A DNA stretch of 64,000 bases from Rotaria macrura (GCA_900239685.1 OENT01000014.1:186001-250000); one strand, 5' to 3'. Numbered from the stretch's first letter, positions 26,777 to 40,791 are shown. Notes: generated by a model from the letters alone, not told the origin. Numbers and translations: made by a program.

Positions 26777-29700
26777 ATGGCAAAGAAAACGAAACTTACT
26801 CAAGAAAGTATATAGACTCGTAATGCTTGAAAGATTTCTGTTTTCTTATTTATATTTTGTTTTTATTCATTCATGTAGTCATTTGTTTGAGTGACGATGA
26901 CAATGATGTTAATAGTCAAAATAGTACACCAATTCCAACTCCTGTAAAACAGCAAAATTCGCCAAAGAATGTCAATAGTGACGCGTACACTAATACATAT
27001 GAACCGTCGAATTGGAAAATTCATGAAGATGATATAATTCATGTATCTCCGCTACCATCGAAATATTCCGATTTATGGAACAAACCATTCGAAATTCGCT
27101 GTTCAGCTATTCGATTTGGTATCGCAGAATTCAGTGTTGAATCTGATATTGTTCTTATGAAAGAATCAGAATTCGAACTGAGACTTACAGGTAGAATATA
27201 CTATTCTAAGAAGAAATCCCTCAAGCATTGTTTTGTTGTTTTTTTATAAACGTATGTAGGTGGATTTTTGGACAATGTAAATATTAAATTAGCTTATTCA
27301 GACGTATTGACGTTCTATTTTTCATTTCAATCCGAGAAACCAGCTGCATTTATAGAAGTTCGTAATGAATTTGCTGTTCTTTTTGATAAGTATATTCCAA
27401 CATCTGATGAACACGGAAAAGGATTCAATCCCAATTCTAAAGGTATATCAAGGGATTTCTTGTTTTTTGCAAAAAAGAATTATTTAATTCATTTAGATGA
27501 AAGACGACGTTGTATCGTTTTTCACTTAAAAGCATTAACACCAGATATGGAAAGAATACATGCATCGACAATTTATTATTTTCTTAAAGCCAAACGTCCT
27601 AATATGGTACATTTATTTATTCTAAGTTAAGAAGAAAATTTCTCTTCATTTTCTTACAGAACATTTGTTGTATCACCGGATCACGAGCTCAAGAACTATA
27701 CAATTTAGCTCGATACGCAAAAGTAACAACGTCAATTCTCAAAAATACGCATTTTTCCCTCGATGCTAATGATTTGTACGCTATTTTCTTTTCTTTTCAA
27801 TCATCATTCAATTGAAATCAATAGTCTATATTGACGCTACAAATTTCACATATAGTGTAGAAACGAATACTGAGTGTTGCGAGTTTAGATCAAGTATTTA
27901 AGTTGCTTTTCCAGTTGATTCTAATATAGAAGAATTCAATGGTGCATAAAGATCAATGTTCTAATAGCGAAAGGAGGACTAATCTCTAATACTAGTGCAA
28001 AACGTTTTTTTCACAATTTTAATGATTCGAATATTTTGAGTAGTGAAGTTTTTGCTTACATAACATTTTAGTAACGATTAAATGCATTTGATACAATGAT
28101 CGGAGTCAATGGATATTTTATCGATGTGAAAAATGCGAAGCAGTCTATGTATGAATTTGCACGATTAGAAAAATAATGAAATTGAATCAAGTCCAACGAG
28201 ATATGAAGATGAATATGCAAACTTTTAGTGAGCAAGAAAACCAGCAGAATGTTTCGATATTTCTTAGAAATCAAATAGAGAATTTTCTATAACTATTCCT
28301 AATATACTCGAGAATAGTAAACGCAGAGAAAAAAGGAATCAGTCGTAAAAGAAATGCATCGACGAACAATTTGATTAGAATTATTTACAAATAAGACCTA
28401 ATAATGGAGAGCAGAAGACGTTCCATTGATTCATATTTAAATTCTTGACCATCAGTCCAATGTGTTTCTTTCTCATATGTTTGATTAAACGTACTCAAAT
28501 GTGAAATACATTATTGATTTTATTTAAGACGAATCAAAAGAAACTAGCCATGGCATAATTAACTTTTCTTTTTATTGTTCAGAAGTGCAAAAACAGTTGG
28601 TTTAAATAATAAAACAATTCGATTCGATTTGTCATCTGATGATTTACATGGTTTGAATGAAGGTGAATTTCTCAATGATAATATCATCGATTTTTATCTA
28701 CAGTAAGATTTTAAACTAATATTTCTTTTTCAAAAACACTTACATAAATTGAACTATTGCTTTTTGTTTTTACAGATATATTTATTATGAAAAACTATCT
28801 GAGGAAGATCGTAAACGCACACATTTATTCAATTCATTTTTTTATAGACGATTAACACAAAAAGCAATTAGTGATAATCAAAGTATTTCGTAAGTTTCGT
28901 CATTCGTTGTTATAACTTTAACCTTAATTGTTTTTTTTTTCGTATCGTCTTTGATAATTTCAAGAGCAGCTGAACGCCGTTACAATCGTGTTAAACGTTG
29001 GCTTCGTGATGTAGATTTATTTGCCAAAGATTATCTTATAGTGCCTATAAATCAAAATGTCCATTGGTACATCGTTCTCATACAAAATCATAATAATGTT
29101 CTAACAGAAGCTGATTTACTTAGTGATGATGAAGATTCTGATTGTGGTAGGACCATTGAATTTCTAAATTTCTAAAGTTTGACTGAACATTTTAATTTAT
29201 AGAAGATCGATCGAAATCAAAGAAAAAAAGACGTTCGGCGCGTATCAATCATCCTTTGGTAAACAAAACCGCTCGCAATAAGTCACCATCAACATCAAAT
29301 GGTGAGACTATTGAACTTTTTGATGAAGAGGATGCTGACGAAGCCGTATCCTATAATGATACTCCTTTAAAACTTAATATTGAAACCTTGATGAATTCAA
29401 AAAAACGCTCACAATCACCAGCAATAATTATTTTCGATTCATTACGTATAGCTTCGAAAATTCGTGTTGCAGCTACCTTACGTGAATTTCTTCAACTAGA
29501 ATATGATCATAAGAAAGTATTGCCTATGCAATCTTTAGAACGAAAATTATTTAATGTGGATACGATACCAACAATCGAAGCCGCTGTACCACAGCAACGA
29601 AATTATTTCGATTGCGGTTTGTTCATATTACAATATATTGAAAGTTTTTTTCTTCATTCTTCATTAATAATCAATTGCCAATTATCATCAACATTTTCGG

Positions 29701-29786
29701 ATTGGTGTGAAAAAAATCTAAAAGGTTCATCGAAACGACAAGAAATTTTAACTGTTATTAATCAACATATTATTGCAAAAGAATAA
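26777..29786 (+). CDS. SUMO-specific protease, SENP6/7-like (ULP1 family)
   Basis: Eight exons (26777-26807, 26879-27190, 27260-27606, 27660-27775, 28583-28702, 28776-28889, 28965-29146, 29203-29786) join in phase to about 601 residues. The C-terminal half is a ULP1 peptidase domain. It starts at DLHGLNEGEFLNDNIIDFYL. The catalytic His is in NQNVHWYIVLIQ, the Asp in IIIFDSL, the oxyanion Gln in VPQQRNYF and the Cys in FDCGLFILQYIE. All four catalytic positions are present, so an active enzyme is likely. An acidic, Lys-rich insert (LLSDDEDSD to DEEDADEAVS) splits the domain, which is typical of SENP6/7, the enzymes that trim poly-SUMO chains. The N-terminal half is a β-rich region of unknown role. 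The 31-nt first exon is inferred from a phase match. Confidence 0.85.
27776..28582 (+). other. Long intron of the SUMO protease gene
   Basis: An 807 bp phase-2 intron separates the N-terminal region from the peptidase domain. No coding content was recognised. Confidence 0.65.
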
Positions 29787-31540
29787 TGATTCTTTGCACT
29801 CAATTGAAATTCTTTCTTTTCTTTTGTTGTCAGTTTAGCCAACTATATATGATGCTTTCTTTTACTAGTATAACTATTGCTATGACTTATAAAATGAAAT
29901 GTTATTCTTTTTCTCTGATCTTAAAAGGGATGAAATTCTGTTAGAAAATAATCATTTTTGTCTTCTTTTTTTTTTATACGAGTGTTTCCACTTTAGACAA
30001 GCTCCTTTTTCTTTCAATATATTGATCATTCAAGTGTGAATATGAGTTCATGATAATATGAATTTGATTAAAAGAAAACACCAGCTTGAATCAAATATGT
30101 TACATTATAATTCTGGCTTCGATTGTAAAGTTTCAAATGCATTACTTTGCCATTATGACTTTTGCTTTGTTTTCTGCTTAGGATTGTCGCAAGATACGCA
30201 CATACGTATGTTAATATTACTGGAAGACTTCCGTCATTTAACAACAGTTAATATTCATTGAAAATATCGAAATCGAGATAAATCCATGGAAGAGATATTT
30301 TGAGATCAGGCTGTTTTTTTTTGCTTCAAAGCAAAAATGAGAATACTATTTTTCTTCCATTTTTTCTCTATTGATGCTTTTCTAATCAACAACTTAGGAA
30401 TTCTCGGAGAAGATTCATGTCAATTAAATGATGCTATTTGTTTTTGAAATATCATGTGCAATTGAATTTTCTATCGTGTGCTTAAAGCATTTTGATTAAT
30501 AAATAATAAAGTTCCTGTGTACACTAGCGATCGTCTGTTTTGAGCTTTTCGTACTACTGAACGTGTTGCTCATGTGCGCTACGTATAAGGTAAGAATTTG
30601 AAAAACGAAAACATCGTATTTTCGAATGAACAGAGAAGAAATCTACTGAATGAGAAATAACTGAACATACTTGAGAGTTATGTGTATTAAATTGAAGAAT
30701 GAAGAATGAAAGTGACTTGAGATCAATATTTGAGGAAGAGGAAAATTTTTAGTACATGTTGCAACACTATATTGTTGTTTCTCATTAGTAATTATATTTT
30801 TGGAAAAGCAGAAGACAGATTTATTAATGAAAAACAAAACGAAAGATCAAACATTCAAAGAGCAGCAATCGTCTGTTCATATGAATACTGTTTTTTGAAC
30901 AAACCGAATGCATGTTTATGTAAAAACATGTATTTCATCAATATTACAATTTGACAACTTGTAGTTTTCTCTCTGATTTCAATAAATCGAATTATAAGTA
31001 CAAGGCATTTATGCGTATACTTATGTAGTTATAAATTGATGCATGAGTCTGCGTATTTATAGTTCGATTACGCATATGTACTCAGATCGACTGCACACGT
31101 TTTTGAGGTTCCTCGTCATTTTTTCGTCCTACTGACAGAGAAGGAGACTAGTAAAAAAAAACCGTTGTTCAAGCTCGTGTGCGGATGTTAGAGAGTAGTC
31201 GTTGAGAAGAAGGAAAAAAATTATGTTTAAGAGAAAAGGATGATGTTGGCAGCACAGGCGAGAAGGTCTCAGCGAAAATGGCTACCAACGAAACTTTACG
31301 AGTAGATCGAAGGTAGAACGAGAGAAAGACAAGAACGATAGAAAACTGAACGGGAGGAAATATAAGTTGCATCATATGCAAAAAGGTCATGGTCTTCCCG
31401 AAGAAAAAAAATGCGTTGACTAGAGAAGGAAAAAAAACGAACAGAATACAATTTTTTTTGACATATACAGAACAACATAGAAGAAAATCGAGGGAAGCAA
31501 AAGCGAGGAAACAATCATTTGAATATACACTTGAAATTTT
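29787..31540. other. Intergenic region between the SUMO protease and Shisa-like genes
   Basis: Two AATAAA words at 30,498-30,510 could end the SUMO protease transcript, though they are about 710 bp past its stop. 31,140-31,500 is purine-rich on the plus strand and probably includes the 5' flank or UTR of the Shisa-like gene. No other gene is seen. Confidence 0.5.
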
Positions 31541-32908
31541 ATGATTTTCATGTCTTGTTCTCAATTAATATATATATTTCTACTCATAATCTGCAGCACC
31601 TTCGGTAAGAATCGTTTAGCTAGTTAATATTACCAACTAAATTTATATATTATCAAAATTATAGAATCCAATGCTAGTCATCATCGACGCCAAATAATTA
31701 TTAACAATAGCCCTAATGTACCCGCTCCACAACTAAACTTCGATGGATCACTACCATCTTATAATGTTCCACTAAATCGATTAAATAATCCGAACACAGT
31801 CATACCTAATGAAAGCAAAAATCCACCACCACAATTAAATATTAACAATAATCCTCTCATCAAAGCACCACAGCCACAACCACAAATAGAACAAGTTCGC
31901 AGCCGTGGATTTTATAATAGGCCATCTTATCAACCATCACCATTTCCTAGTGAAAAACCTTTAGGATGGTTTGGTACGAATCATGTTAATTGGATATCGA
32001 CCCACGATAGTGAATTGGATAATAATAAATTAGCTGCAGAAAGACATCCAACGTTGAATAAGTAAATCAGTTTTTCTTCATCTTATGAATAATTATTAAT
32101 TAGTTTTTATTTGTTGCATTTCAAATCAGCGCTCCAGTTAGCATTATTCAACCACGACAAGATGGTGGACCGTTGTTTCTAGAAAAATTAGCGAAAGAGT
32201 ATGCAAGTAAAGGTGAAAAGGCATTTGAATTCGGTAAATACGAACATTTAAGAATTCCATCAATAGAAAAAGAAATGATTAGCAAGAAACATAAGCTATT
32301 TGAATTTTTCTTTTCTTTTTCTCTATTGAAGCTTATCAAGGTCATGGCTCTTCTTGTTCAAATCATGAAAATTATAATGGATTTGTATTTGGTGATTTTT
32401 CATGCCCGTTACCAGCAACCACCGGTATGAATCAACTTGATCAATACTGTTGTGGACCTGCAAACTATCGATATTGCTGTAATGCTCAGTCCGTATTCTT
32501 TAAAGATTATTTCATAATATCATAATCTTTAATTTACTCCAATAGAGAATTCAGTCGAACTCAACGTGGCGCCTTTGCTGGTCATAGATCGTACGATGGG
32601 CAAGGTTATCCATCACGAACAGAATATCCACCTGCAACAAGACGAATAATTGCAATTATTTCGCCGATTGCTACTTTTATCGTTCTGATGGGAATTGTTA
32701 TTTTGGTATTTCTATATTATAAAAAAATTCGAAACGAACTAAATAGACTAAGAAGACCATCGGGAGCTATTCGATTGGAAAATGATTATTCTGCTCAGTG
32801 TATGTAGAAAAATAATTTTACAAAGACGAATATTTGTTTTTGTTTCTAGCTGTTTTTCAAGAGCCGTCAACTGAAAAACCAATGCACAGTCAAGACGAAC
32901 AGCAATGA
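31541..32908 (+). CDS. Shisa-like type I membrane protein
   Basis: Six exons (31541-31604, 31665-32061, 32130-32233, 32332-32488, 32546-32799, 32850-32908) join in phase to about 344 residues. Exon 1 encodes a signal peptide (MIFMSCSQLIYIFLLIICST). An Asn/Pro/Gln-rich ectodomain of roughly 190 residues follows. Exon 4 carries the Shisa cysteine module: SSCSNH, then FSCPLPATT, then DQYCCGPANYRYCCNA. A single transmembrane helix follows (IISPIATFIVLMGIVILVFL), then a basic stop (YYKKIRNELNRLRR) and a short tail. Shisa proteins are metazoan adaptors that regulate receptor trafficking (Wnt, FGF, AMPA receptors). The long disordered ectodomain before the Cys module is unusual, because vertebrate Shisa modules lie near the N-terminus. 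Which subfamily it belongs to cannot be decided. Confidence 0.75.
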
Positions 32909-33425
32909 AGCAACCATTAATTGATCTTTTTTCCTCTTTGTTTTTATTTCACGATGTATATTCTATCTAACGTCTCAATAGCTAGTCTCAGCATATTGAT
33001 ATTTCTTGAACAGTGTTAATTTTCTATGGGACGATTTTGTTTTCTATTTGTATCTATTTAACTATCTCTCTATTTCATTGTGTATTTTAACCATAATAGA
33101 CGTATCGTTTGGATAAATTAAAATTAGCTAAAACCAACAGAATTTTAACTATGTTTTATTTAGCGAATCTGAATTGATTATTATCATCATTGTTTATGAT
33201 TTTCAGTCTTTTGCAAATGAAAAGATTGATGTCGAATATATTTAATTCGATTTACGATTGACAATATTCATACGTAACAATCGATACATTTATTTGTTGT
33301 TTTTGGCAAATCTAAACTAGGACAGTTAGTTGCTTCCTGTTGAAAATTAGATGAAATATTGAATAATAAATCAGTTCTTTTAGCGATTTTATTTCTTCTC
33401 TATTGATACGATTATTTATGTAATT
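32909..33425. other. Convergent 3' intergenic region
   Basis: A 517 bp A/T-rich gap between the ends of the Shisa-like gene (+) and the first proline dehydrogenase gene (-). It is presumably occupied by two 3' UTRs; no gene is seen. Confidence 0.55.
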
Positions 33426-35379
33426 TTAAATTCTTTCTTTGAATGCTTTATAATGCAATTGACGATCTTTTACTGCTTTTGCAAATATTGCTCGATTTTC
33501 TTGTGCTCGTCGAGTTAGATATGGCAGTAGACGATCGACAGGTCCGTAAGGTGTCAATTTATAGGCATCATAACCAACAGCAGCTATGTAGACAAAACAA
33601 AAACAAAAGAAACACAGCAGTAAAACGTGTTAAAGAGTATAAATTTTATAAAAATGTATTTACCTAAGGGAAATGTAAGATAATCGCACATGCCAAATAA
33701 AGTTGCAAAAGAAACGATCCCACCATCATGCTTAACATTCATTGATTTCATCCTAGAAAAAGAAGAGGCATAGAATTTTAATTATGTGAATGAGAAATAT
33801 ACGTTTCAAGCGCAAATTGAACTGTATTTTCATTGTGACTTGCTACAAATACATGAGTTTTATTATTGTCATTAGTCTTTTTGGCATGTTCAAGTATTTC
33901 AACAAATGCCCGATGATATGACTCTGTTGTAGCTGAAAAATTTGGATGTATTGGATCAACAAGTTTCATTTCAGCAGCTCGTTTTCGTTCCTTAAAAATG
34001 ATGATAATATAAATATATGTATATATATATATAAATACTATTCTTGTCTTATTTAAATAAGATTATATAGTATAAAGACAAAATAAATTAGAAAACAAAT
34101 ACTTGATCCATATAAGCGCCGCGTACAAGTTTGAATCCAATATGAAAATTATCAGTTTTCGATCGTATCAAATCTTGCCGTAATAAATTTAAAGTAATCT
34201 ACTTTGATATAAAACGAAAAAGAAAAATAAATGAAAACGATTCACAAAAAAAAAACAAAATCTCTGAATCGAATTTATTTACTGTTCGATAACATTGATA
34301 TGTATTGTAAACAATTATACTATCACGATTATATGCTTCTTGTAATTCGAGTACTAGCTTATGAATAGCCGTTTGAAAATAAGATTGTTCAGCGTCGATA
34401 AAAATTTTTCCATCGTACTTTTTTACTTCCTTCAAGATTAAATTAAGAAAATTTTCATCAAATGAAATAATTAAATTACTTGAACAATACGATGAATTCT
34501 TCGTATCAGATTTTCGACTTCTATTACTTCATCCGTATTCATCTATTGAAGAATTAAATATATGCACATACAATGGAGATCAACAACAGCATAAAAAAGT
34601 ATTACGTACTGTAGATGCATTTTTAACAAATTCAAAAATAGAAAGTTTAACTGATGAATGATCCTCTTGTTGTTCTAGAATATGATTTAATTTTTGAAGT
34701 ATATTCGGTGGAATAAATGCTGTTATTTTAATAGCCGTAATTGCCGATGAACCACATAATTCAGCTGCTGTTTGAACATTTTTTAAAGATTTCAATACAT
34801 TTTCATCGTATATATTATTATTTAATTGATTTGAGACGGATGAATTTTCTTTTTTTCTACATAAATAAAAATGACAATATTGAAATTTGTAAAAATAAAT
34901 TTAAAAGAAAGTATAATGTAAATAACGAACTGATTATTGCTTGTTACATCGGATTCCATACAATAGTCCAGTATTAATTTAACACCATGTTTTCTTAATC
35001 TTTCAACGATTGGTTTTAATTCAGTTCTATCGGTACCAGCAACGAAATGACCATAAATTGTTGAACGCATGATATATTCAAGTAATCGTTGACCAAAAAC
35101 AGTACGTACGATGGAAAATAACTAGAAAATGAAGAAAATGAAATATTTTTCATATTACTAATTTCAAATTACTGGAAAAAGATTATTGACCAAAGATGAA
35201 TAGGAACATAATTTAAACACGAACCATCCACGGAATAACTCGTGTTTTGATTTATATCCATAGGCAGCCGATATTGAATCAAACTTGACTTTTTCATGAT
35301 TTTCTTTTGGATGTGATGTAAATGAACGAAAAAAACATCGTGCAATTTGAACTTGTTGTAGTTTACATTGCTTCATCAT
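33426..35379 (-). CDS. PRODH: Proline dehydrogenase, copy A
   Basis: Nine exons (35379-35173, 35121-34931, 34856-34610, 34542-34480, 34429-34283, 34198-34103, 33990-33803, 33752-33664, 33583-33426) join in phase to about 461 residues. The enzyme is the FAD-dependent mitochondrial step from proline to pyrroline-5-carboxylate. The β/α-barrel landmarks are in order: [69 protein letters not shown] and YGPVDRLLPYLTRRAQENRA. The last contains the conserved Arg pair that grips the substrate carboxylate. The N-terminus is basic and rich in Cys/Gln/Phe, plausible as a mitochondrial presequence. A second gene for the same enzyme lies directly upstream on the same strand. Confidence 0.9.
34012..34034. 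repeat. TA-rich microsatellite in a PRODH copy A intron
   Basis: A short TATATA run inside the 112 bp intron present in copy A and absent from copy B. Confidence 0.8.
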
Positions 35380-37083
35380 TTTTGTGCTTGTTTTATTTAA
35401 ATATATAGCTCACCTTTCCTCTTTTTCATATGCGACGTTCGTGTATCTTTTGCGGACTTGTTTTTTTTTCTTGACAAGTAGCTCATGATCAAGTTATTTG
35501 TGACAAACTATCACAAATATGGATTGATTTTCATGACTAACCAAGCTGATTTCGTATAATAATCTATCATTTTCGAATTTCTCTGTTTAAATTGATTGAA
35601 ACCGAATTTAAATCGTAAATCTCATCCTAACTGATGAAAACTTTCGATCAAATCATGACAACAAGGCATGCGTCCTTTTCAGTCAACCGTAACGTAGGCA
35701 AATTTTTTTTTGGATACACACAATCCTTTGCCAATAACTTAAAGTTTTCAATTTTTATATGATTGATATTTTGAAAAATTCATACACGTGTAGATACAAG
35801 TCGAACTAGTCATAATAAGATACAAAATTGATTCAATTATTGATTGTCTTAAATAGTCTTCTGGATATAAAAGTAAATCTTCAAATAAAATCAATAGATT
35901 TATTCGACAGATGGGAACCTTCGACGAAGAAATAATTGTTTCTGCTGCTTCATTGAACAATTTATTGAAAAGTCTTCAAATGAAAAATTCCTACTACAGT
36001 TTAAGCGATCAGATATATAGAGGAAATAAAAGTAAGTTTAAAACAAACTGATCAATGCTCGATTCATTAGTTTCAAGAAAAATAGGCTTGTGATAGAACA
36101 TACTACAGAATAATTTTAATATAAAAAAAATGATGTCTTCGATGATGAGCCAAGAGTTTTTACGAGTTCGAAATGAAGTAATTAGCTTTAAAAAAGCTCA
36201 TAAACATACAAATCTTCAGAGAATTCATGGATTTCCCTGTTAGTTGCAATTTTTTCCGTGCTAGCAGATATAACGACTAGCATCGAAAGATAAAAATGAA
36301 AGTTTTGGAAATAATCATCATTCATTGCTAACTTCAGTATATATATATATATATATGATGATCAATGAGTATTTCAGTGTGTTGAAGCACACCATAAACC
36401 AGCTCTACAGAACTGAATTCATGAAAGAGTTGTCTTAGACATTTCATGTAAAGTTTTGGCATAGAAGGAAGATATTTTGTTGGAACGATCGATACCATAA
36501 AGTATTGATTTATTTTGGATCTCTTTACCTTGGTACAGTGTAAATTAAGTGATGTCGCGAAAGAATAAGTGTTATAAGTAGTCTTTGGAGAGTTTAAAAC
36601 ATATTTCCAAGTTGATCAATTTCGTAGAGGAGAAAAGTAAGAATTTGTCCACAAAATTTCAGTCCTCGCTTAGTTTTTAACATAATCATAATAGAACAGT
36701 AGTAAACAAACGTACATTGAATTTTAAAAGAAAACTCACTTATTTGAAATTTGTCAAGAGTAATTTTTCTTCAGAAAAAATAATTAACAGAACATGTCTA
36801 GCATAATTTTCTAAAGGTAGAAGAACTATGTTTTGCTGTATGAATTCAAATGACATCATCTATTAATAAACTAAAATTATACGCTATTGAAATTGTCTTA
36901 CAAATTATTATACTAGTAGTTTCATTTGTTCTGCGTAATTTCAAGGTTGGAATTTCAGTGTATGTAAGTGGATCTTTACATGTACAGATCGTAGAAATTC
37001 GCATTTTATTAAATAAAAGTTGTTGTGCCACTTATAGGTCAGATAATATATAAAAGGAAATGGGAGAAAAGCAAAAAAAAAGA
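35380..37083. other. Spacer between the two PRODH genes
   Basis: 1.7 kb without a supportable gene; it should hold the promoter of copy A and the 3' flank of copy B. A TA run lies at 36,339-36,357. I could not find a third, broken PRODH fragment here. Confidence 0.55.
36339..36357. repeat. (TA)n microsatellite
   Basis: A simple TA run in the spacer between the PRODH paralogues. Confidence 0.9.
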
Positions 37084-39061
37084 TTAATTTTTAAAATAAA
37101 AGATTCGATCTTTGAATGCTTTTAAATGAAAACGTCGATCTTTATCAGCTTTTTTGAAAATTCCTCGATTTTCTTGAGCTCGTCGAAATAAATATGGTTG
37201 CAATGCTTCGATTGGTCCATATGGTAAATATTTATATGTTACATAACCGGAATTAGCTAAAGCAAACGTAACATAATCGTTCATTCCATAAAGTGATGCA
37301 AATGAAATAGTTGATGAGTCACGACATATATCGTAATCGTTCATTCTAAGTAATAACAAGAATAAACAATTCAATATAGATATTTGCGTAACATAATGCA
37401 TAGTTACTTTTGAATGGCATATCGAACAGTATCTTCATTGTGTGAAGCAATCATAAGTCTAATTTGATCAGGCTTAAGATTGATTTTATTTTTTAAAACT
37501 TCATCAAGACATGTATGATACATGTGACATGTTGCTTCATAACTCGTATTTATTGGACTATCATAACCATTTTCACGAGCTAGACGATTTTCCTGTTCCA
37601 TATATGCACCCCGTACAAGTTTAGCAGCAAATATATAATTGTATTTTTCTGCTAGATCAAGGTCATGTTTCAATGAATTCAATGTATCCTATTTGTCATT
37701 GAAAAAAATCTTATCGAACAATAGAATATTTGACTTAATTCATAACTTACCTTTAAATAACATTGATAAGTTCCAAAGATAACAGGCACACTGGATTTAT
37801 TATAATAGCGTTGTAATTCTGTAGTTAGGTAATTAATTGCAGTTTGGAAATATGTTTGTTCAGCATCGACCATAATTGAGATTCGATTTTCCGCAGATGC
37901 CTATAAGTTTTCAGTGAAATTAAACAAGAGATATTCTTTCATTAATTTACTTGAGCAATTTTATTTAAGCGTTTAAGAAGATTATAGATTTCTGTTATAT
38001 CATCAGACATGATCGTAACATTTGAAAGCATAGAATTCTAAAAACATGAAAAACACATGTAAATCATTCATTGACTTCAACATTGTTTGCCTTAGTCGAT
38101 TAACCTGATCATGTATCGAAGACTTATTGATAGAATCTTGAAGAACACCGATGACTTTATTATTTACTGATTCTTGATTAATTAATTCAAATAATGACGG
38201 TAATGAAGTTCGATTTGAAATCGATTTCACTAGTGTATTCAATTTTTTTAATACATTCGGTCGAATGAGTGCAGTGACTTTGATTGCAACCAAATTACTT
38301 GGACCACAAAGATCACGTGATGCTTGTATGCATTCGATAAATTTCTTGGCATTGTGATCATGCAAAACATCCATTTGATTTGACCTACATATGTCAAGAT
38401 TTCATAGGAAATGACAGAGAGAAGAACCTGTATTCGATAAACATCTTACGATGATGATGAACTGTGATCATCACTTTCTACACTATAATCTAAAATTGGC
38501 TTAACATTAAAATTTTGTAATCTTTTAATAGCAGGTGTTATGTCTTGTGGACTTTCACCACCCACGAAATGACCAAAAGCTGTTAGCTTTAATATATTTC
38601 CAAATAAACGTTCACCGAGAAATCGACGACCCAATGTAGCAATCTAAGTTCAACTCAAAATTTCTTATATATATATATATATATATTGTTTTTCCTTAAA
38701 AGTGTTACTTGATCTTGACGATTAACAAGAAAATCTATTGAAAATAATCGATAGACAACATAACCTCGTAACAGCTCACTAGTGTTTCGATAACGATAAG
38801 CAATTTGATATTGATTGAATTCAGTATCAAGTACGGGATATTTTGAATGAAGTTCTTGTTTTTTATGTTCATTCTTTTTTACAACAACATTAGTCGATTG
38901 ATGATAATAAATTGATTTTTGCAATAATTTAAAATTTTGATTTATACAACTAGTCGAACGCCATTGATAGAACTGTCCGATATTAATTATTAACGTTCAA
39001 TTTTATTTATTTTTCAGAAGAAAAAAGAAACATGTTCTACAAAAAAACTCACCTTCAACAT
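37084..39061 (-). CDS. PRODH: Proline dehydrogenase, copy B
   Basis: Eight exons (39061-39053, 38972-38709, 38643-38450, 38384-38105, 38037-37951, 37900-37751, 37688-37408, 37345-37084) join in phase to about 508 residues. Landmarks parallel copy [89 protein letters not shown] and [20 protein letters not shown]. All are intact, so it is likely functional. The first coding exon is only nine bases (Met-Leu-Lys). It is chosen because it is the in-frame Met before a phase-0 donor and gives a basic N-terminus suited to mitochondrial import. Copy B lacks two introns found in copy A and has a longer N-terminal region. It is strongly diverged from copy A, so the duplication is old. Confidence 0.88.
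38666..38686. repeat. (TA)n microsatellite in a PRODH copy B intron
   Basis: A TA run fills much of the 65 bp intron between exons 38972-38709 and 38643-38450. Confidence 0.85.
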
Positions 39062-39648
39062 ATGGATTCTTTTTTTTTACATTCAATAAAGCTGTCGATA
39101 AGTATGCACGATTGTTTTTCTTTGATCTTCAAGAATTTATACCATAAGAAAAATTCTTTCGTAAATATTCACTGAAATCATATGCAATTAAATTACGTAG
39201 GTAAATTATACAAGTCATACCACATACTCCACTTTCAAACAAAGACTGCGTAATGAAAAAACAAGAACAAAAAAAGTTGACTACTACGTCTTTATAAAAT
39301 AAAAAAAGAACATGTTGATTTTGCGTGACATTATCAAAACATAGACTTAAACTAAGAAGCGAACGAAAGAAAAACATCCGGAAACTGTCATATGATTGTT
39401 AGATATAATCATTTTATAGTCTTCAATAGGAAACAATGTGACCACTAGCATGCGAGTTTTTATATTCAGTTTTTCTTTTCTTTTTTCCTCTCTACAAATA
39501 TAATCCTTTCTACAATGAATCAATCACGCAGAATTCCATTTAATTTTTCTTTCGTTTCTGATGGATACAATAGTAGAGTAATAAGAAAACAGTAAAAAGA
39601 AAATGTTTCACATTACCAAAAATACATCGACAGCATACATTTACAAAC
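39062..39648. other. Divergent promoter region
   Basis: A 587 bp gap between the start of PRODH copy B (-) and the small gene starting at 39,649 (+). Both promoters should lie here. An 82-codon minus-strand frame inside it is T-rich and has no similarity I recognise. Confidence 0.5.
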
Positions 39649-40271
39649 ATGAGTGCAGCAATCAATCAAAACGGTCTTCATACTGTTGAATATGCCGTGC
39701 GAAAAAAACTCCTAGAAGATCCACTTTATATAGCAGCACATCCCGAATGTGTTCCAGATCCAAGTAAAAATGAAAAATAACAATCTCATATTTCAGGAAC
39801 TATAATCTTTGTCTATTTCAAGTTCGACTTTCTTATGCACATAATACACCCTATGATACCTGTACTGCATTCTCGCCATTGACACGTCCTCCCATTGATA
39901 TATTTTTTACTGACCAATTGAGAAGCAACATATGGACAAAACCAATGGAAGATTCACCAAGTATGTATAAAGCACGTGAAGGTGAATGGTTTGATAATCC
40001 AAAATTACGGCATACTCTCGAATTAAACTCACCCTATGTACCATACGGTGGTTTCCCTCATCCACGAGTGCAAACAAAATGGGAAGATCTTCCGGCAGCA
40101 CCACCAGAAATTTCTAAACAAAAACGAAGAGAGAAATTTCCCGTTGTACTTAGTTCGATGACAAAGTAGATTAATGAATTTATTTCTTATTCATTGAAAT
40201 ATTCACTGTTGATTTATTTTAGATATGTAGAAGAAATGAATACGATGGAGAATGGTTTCAAATTGTATTAG
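39649..40271 (+). CDS. Unrecognised small protein, possibly axonemal
   Basis: Exons 39649-39763, 39823-40165 and 40223-40271 give about 168 residues with matching phases. The protein is rich in Pro, Tyr and Trp and has no hydrophobic core segments, signal peptide or coiled coil. It contains PLTRPPIDIFFTDQL and NSPYVPYGGFPHPRV and ends KYVEEMNTMENGFKLY. Extended, Pro/aromatic-rich small proteins of this look are common among microtubule inner proteins of cilia; that is an analogy, not an identification. If the last intron is not removed, the protein ends one codon later at TAG (40167-40169). I prefer the spliced form because AATAAA follows at 40,319-40,324. Confidence 0.6.
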
Positions 40272-40791
40272 ATCAGAATACATTATACGTAGATACTAAT
40301 CAACACATGCACTATTGAAATAAAAGGCACATATTGAATCAAGTTCATTTGAAAATTTTTTTTTCGTTTTCGAATAAAAAAGAACTATGTGTAAGAAACA
40401 TATTTGATGAAGCTCAACTAATTAATTTGCCATCAATTCTAATCAAACAACAGAAACTGTCAACTAGATGATGTCGACAATACAATCCATTTTCTCTCTC
40501 TCTCGTTAAGATAGAATAATTTCTTTGAGTACTCATAGTCACACGCATCACTGGATGTATAAAATGTGAAAATTTATTTAATGATCTCTAATAAGTCTTA
40601 TTTTTATCTAATTTATGGCGCCCAACTGTTATATTAATTTCAATGTATCTATCGTATAAGTCTTGTAAATATACTGAAACAGAAAATCAAAACTATTGAC
40701 AACAATTCATTGCAATGATTTTACTTCAATATACAAATAACTAGAGTGTCAAATAAACTCTCATCACTGGTAATTATATTCAACAAATAGT
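40272..40791. other. Intergenic region, no gene seen
   Basis: 520 bp of A/T-rich sequence between two plus-strand genes, including a CT-rich run near 40,493. It probably holds the promoter of the Cys/Pro-rich gene. Confidence 0.5.
40319..40324 (+). terminator. Poly(A) signal AATAAA
   Basis: AATAAA lies 47 bp after the proposed stop of the small gene at 39,649-40,271, supporting that last exon. Confidence 0.6.
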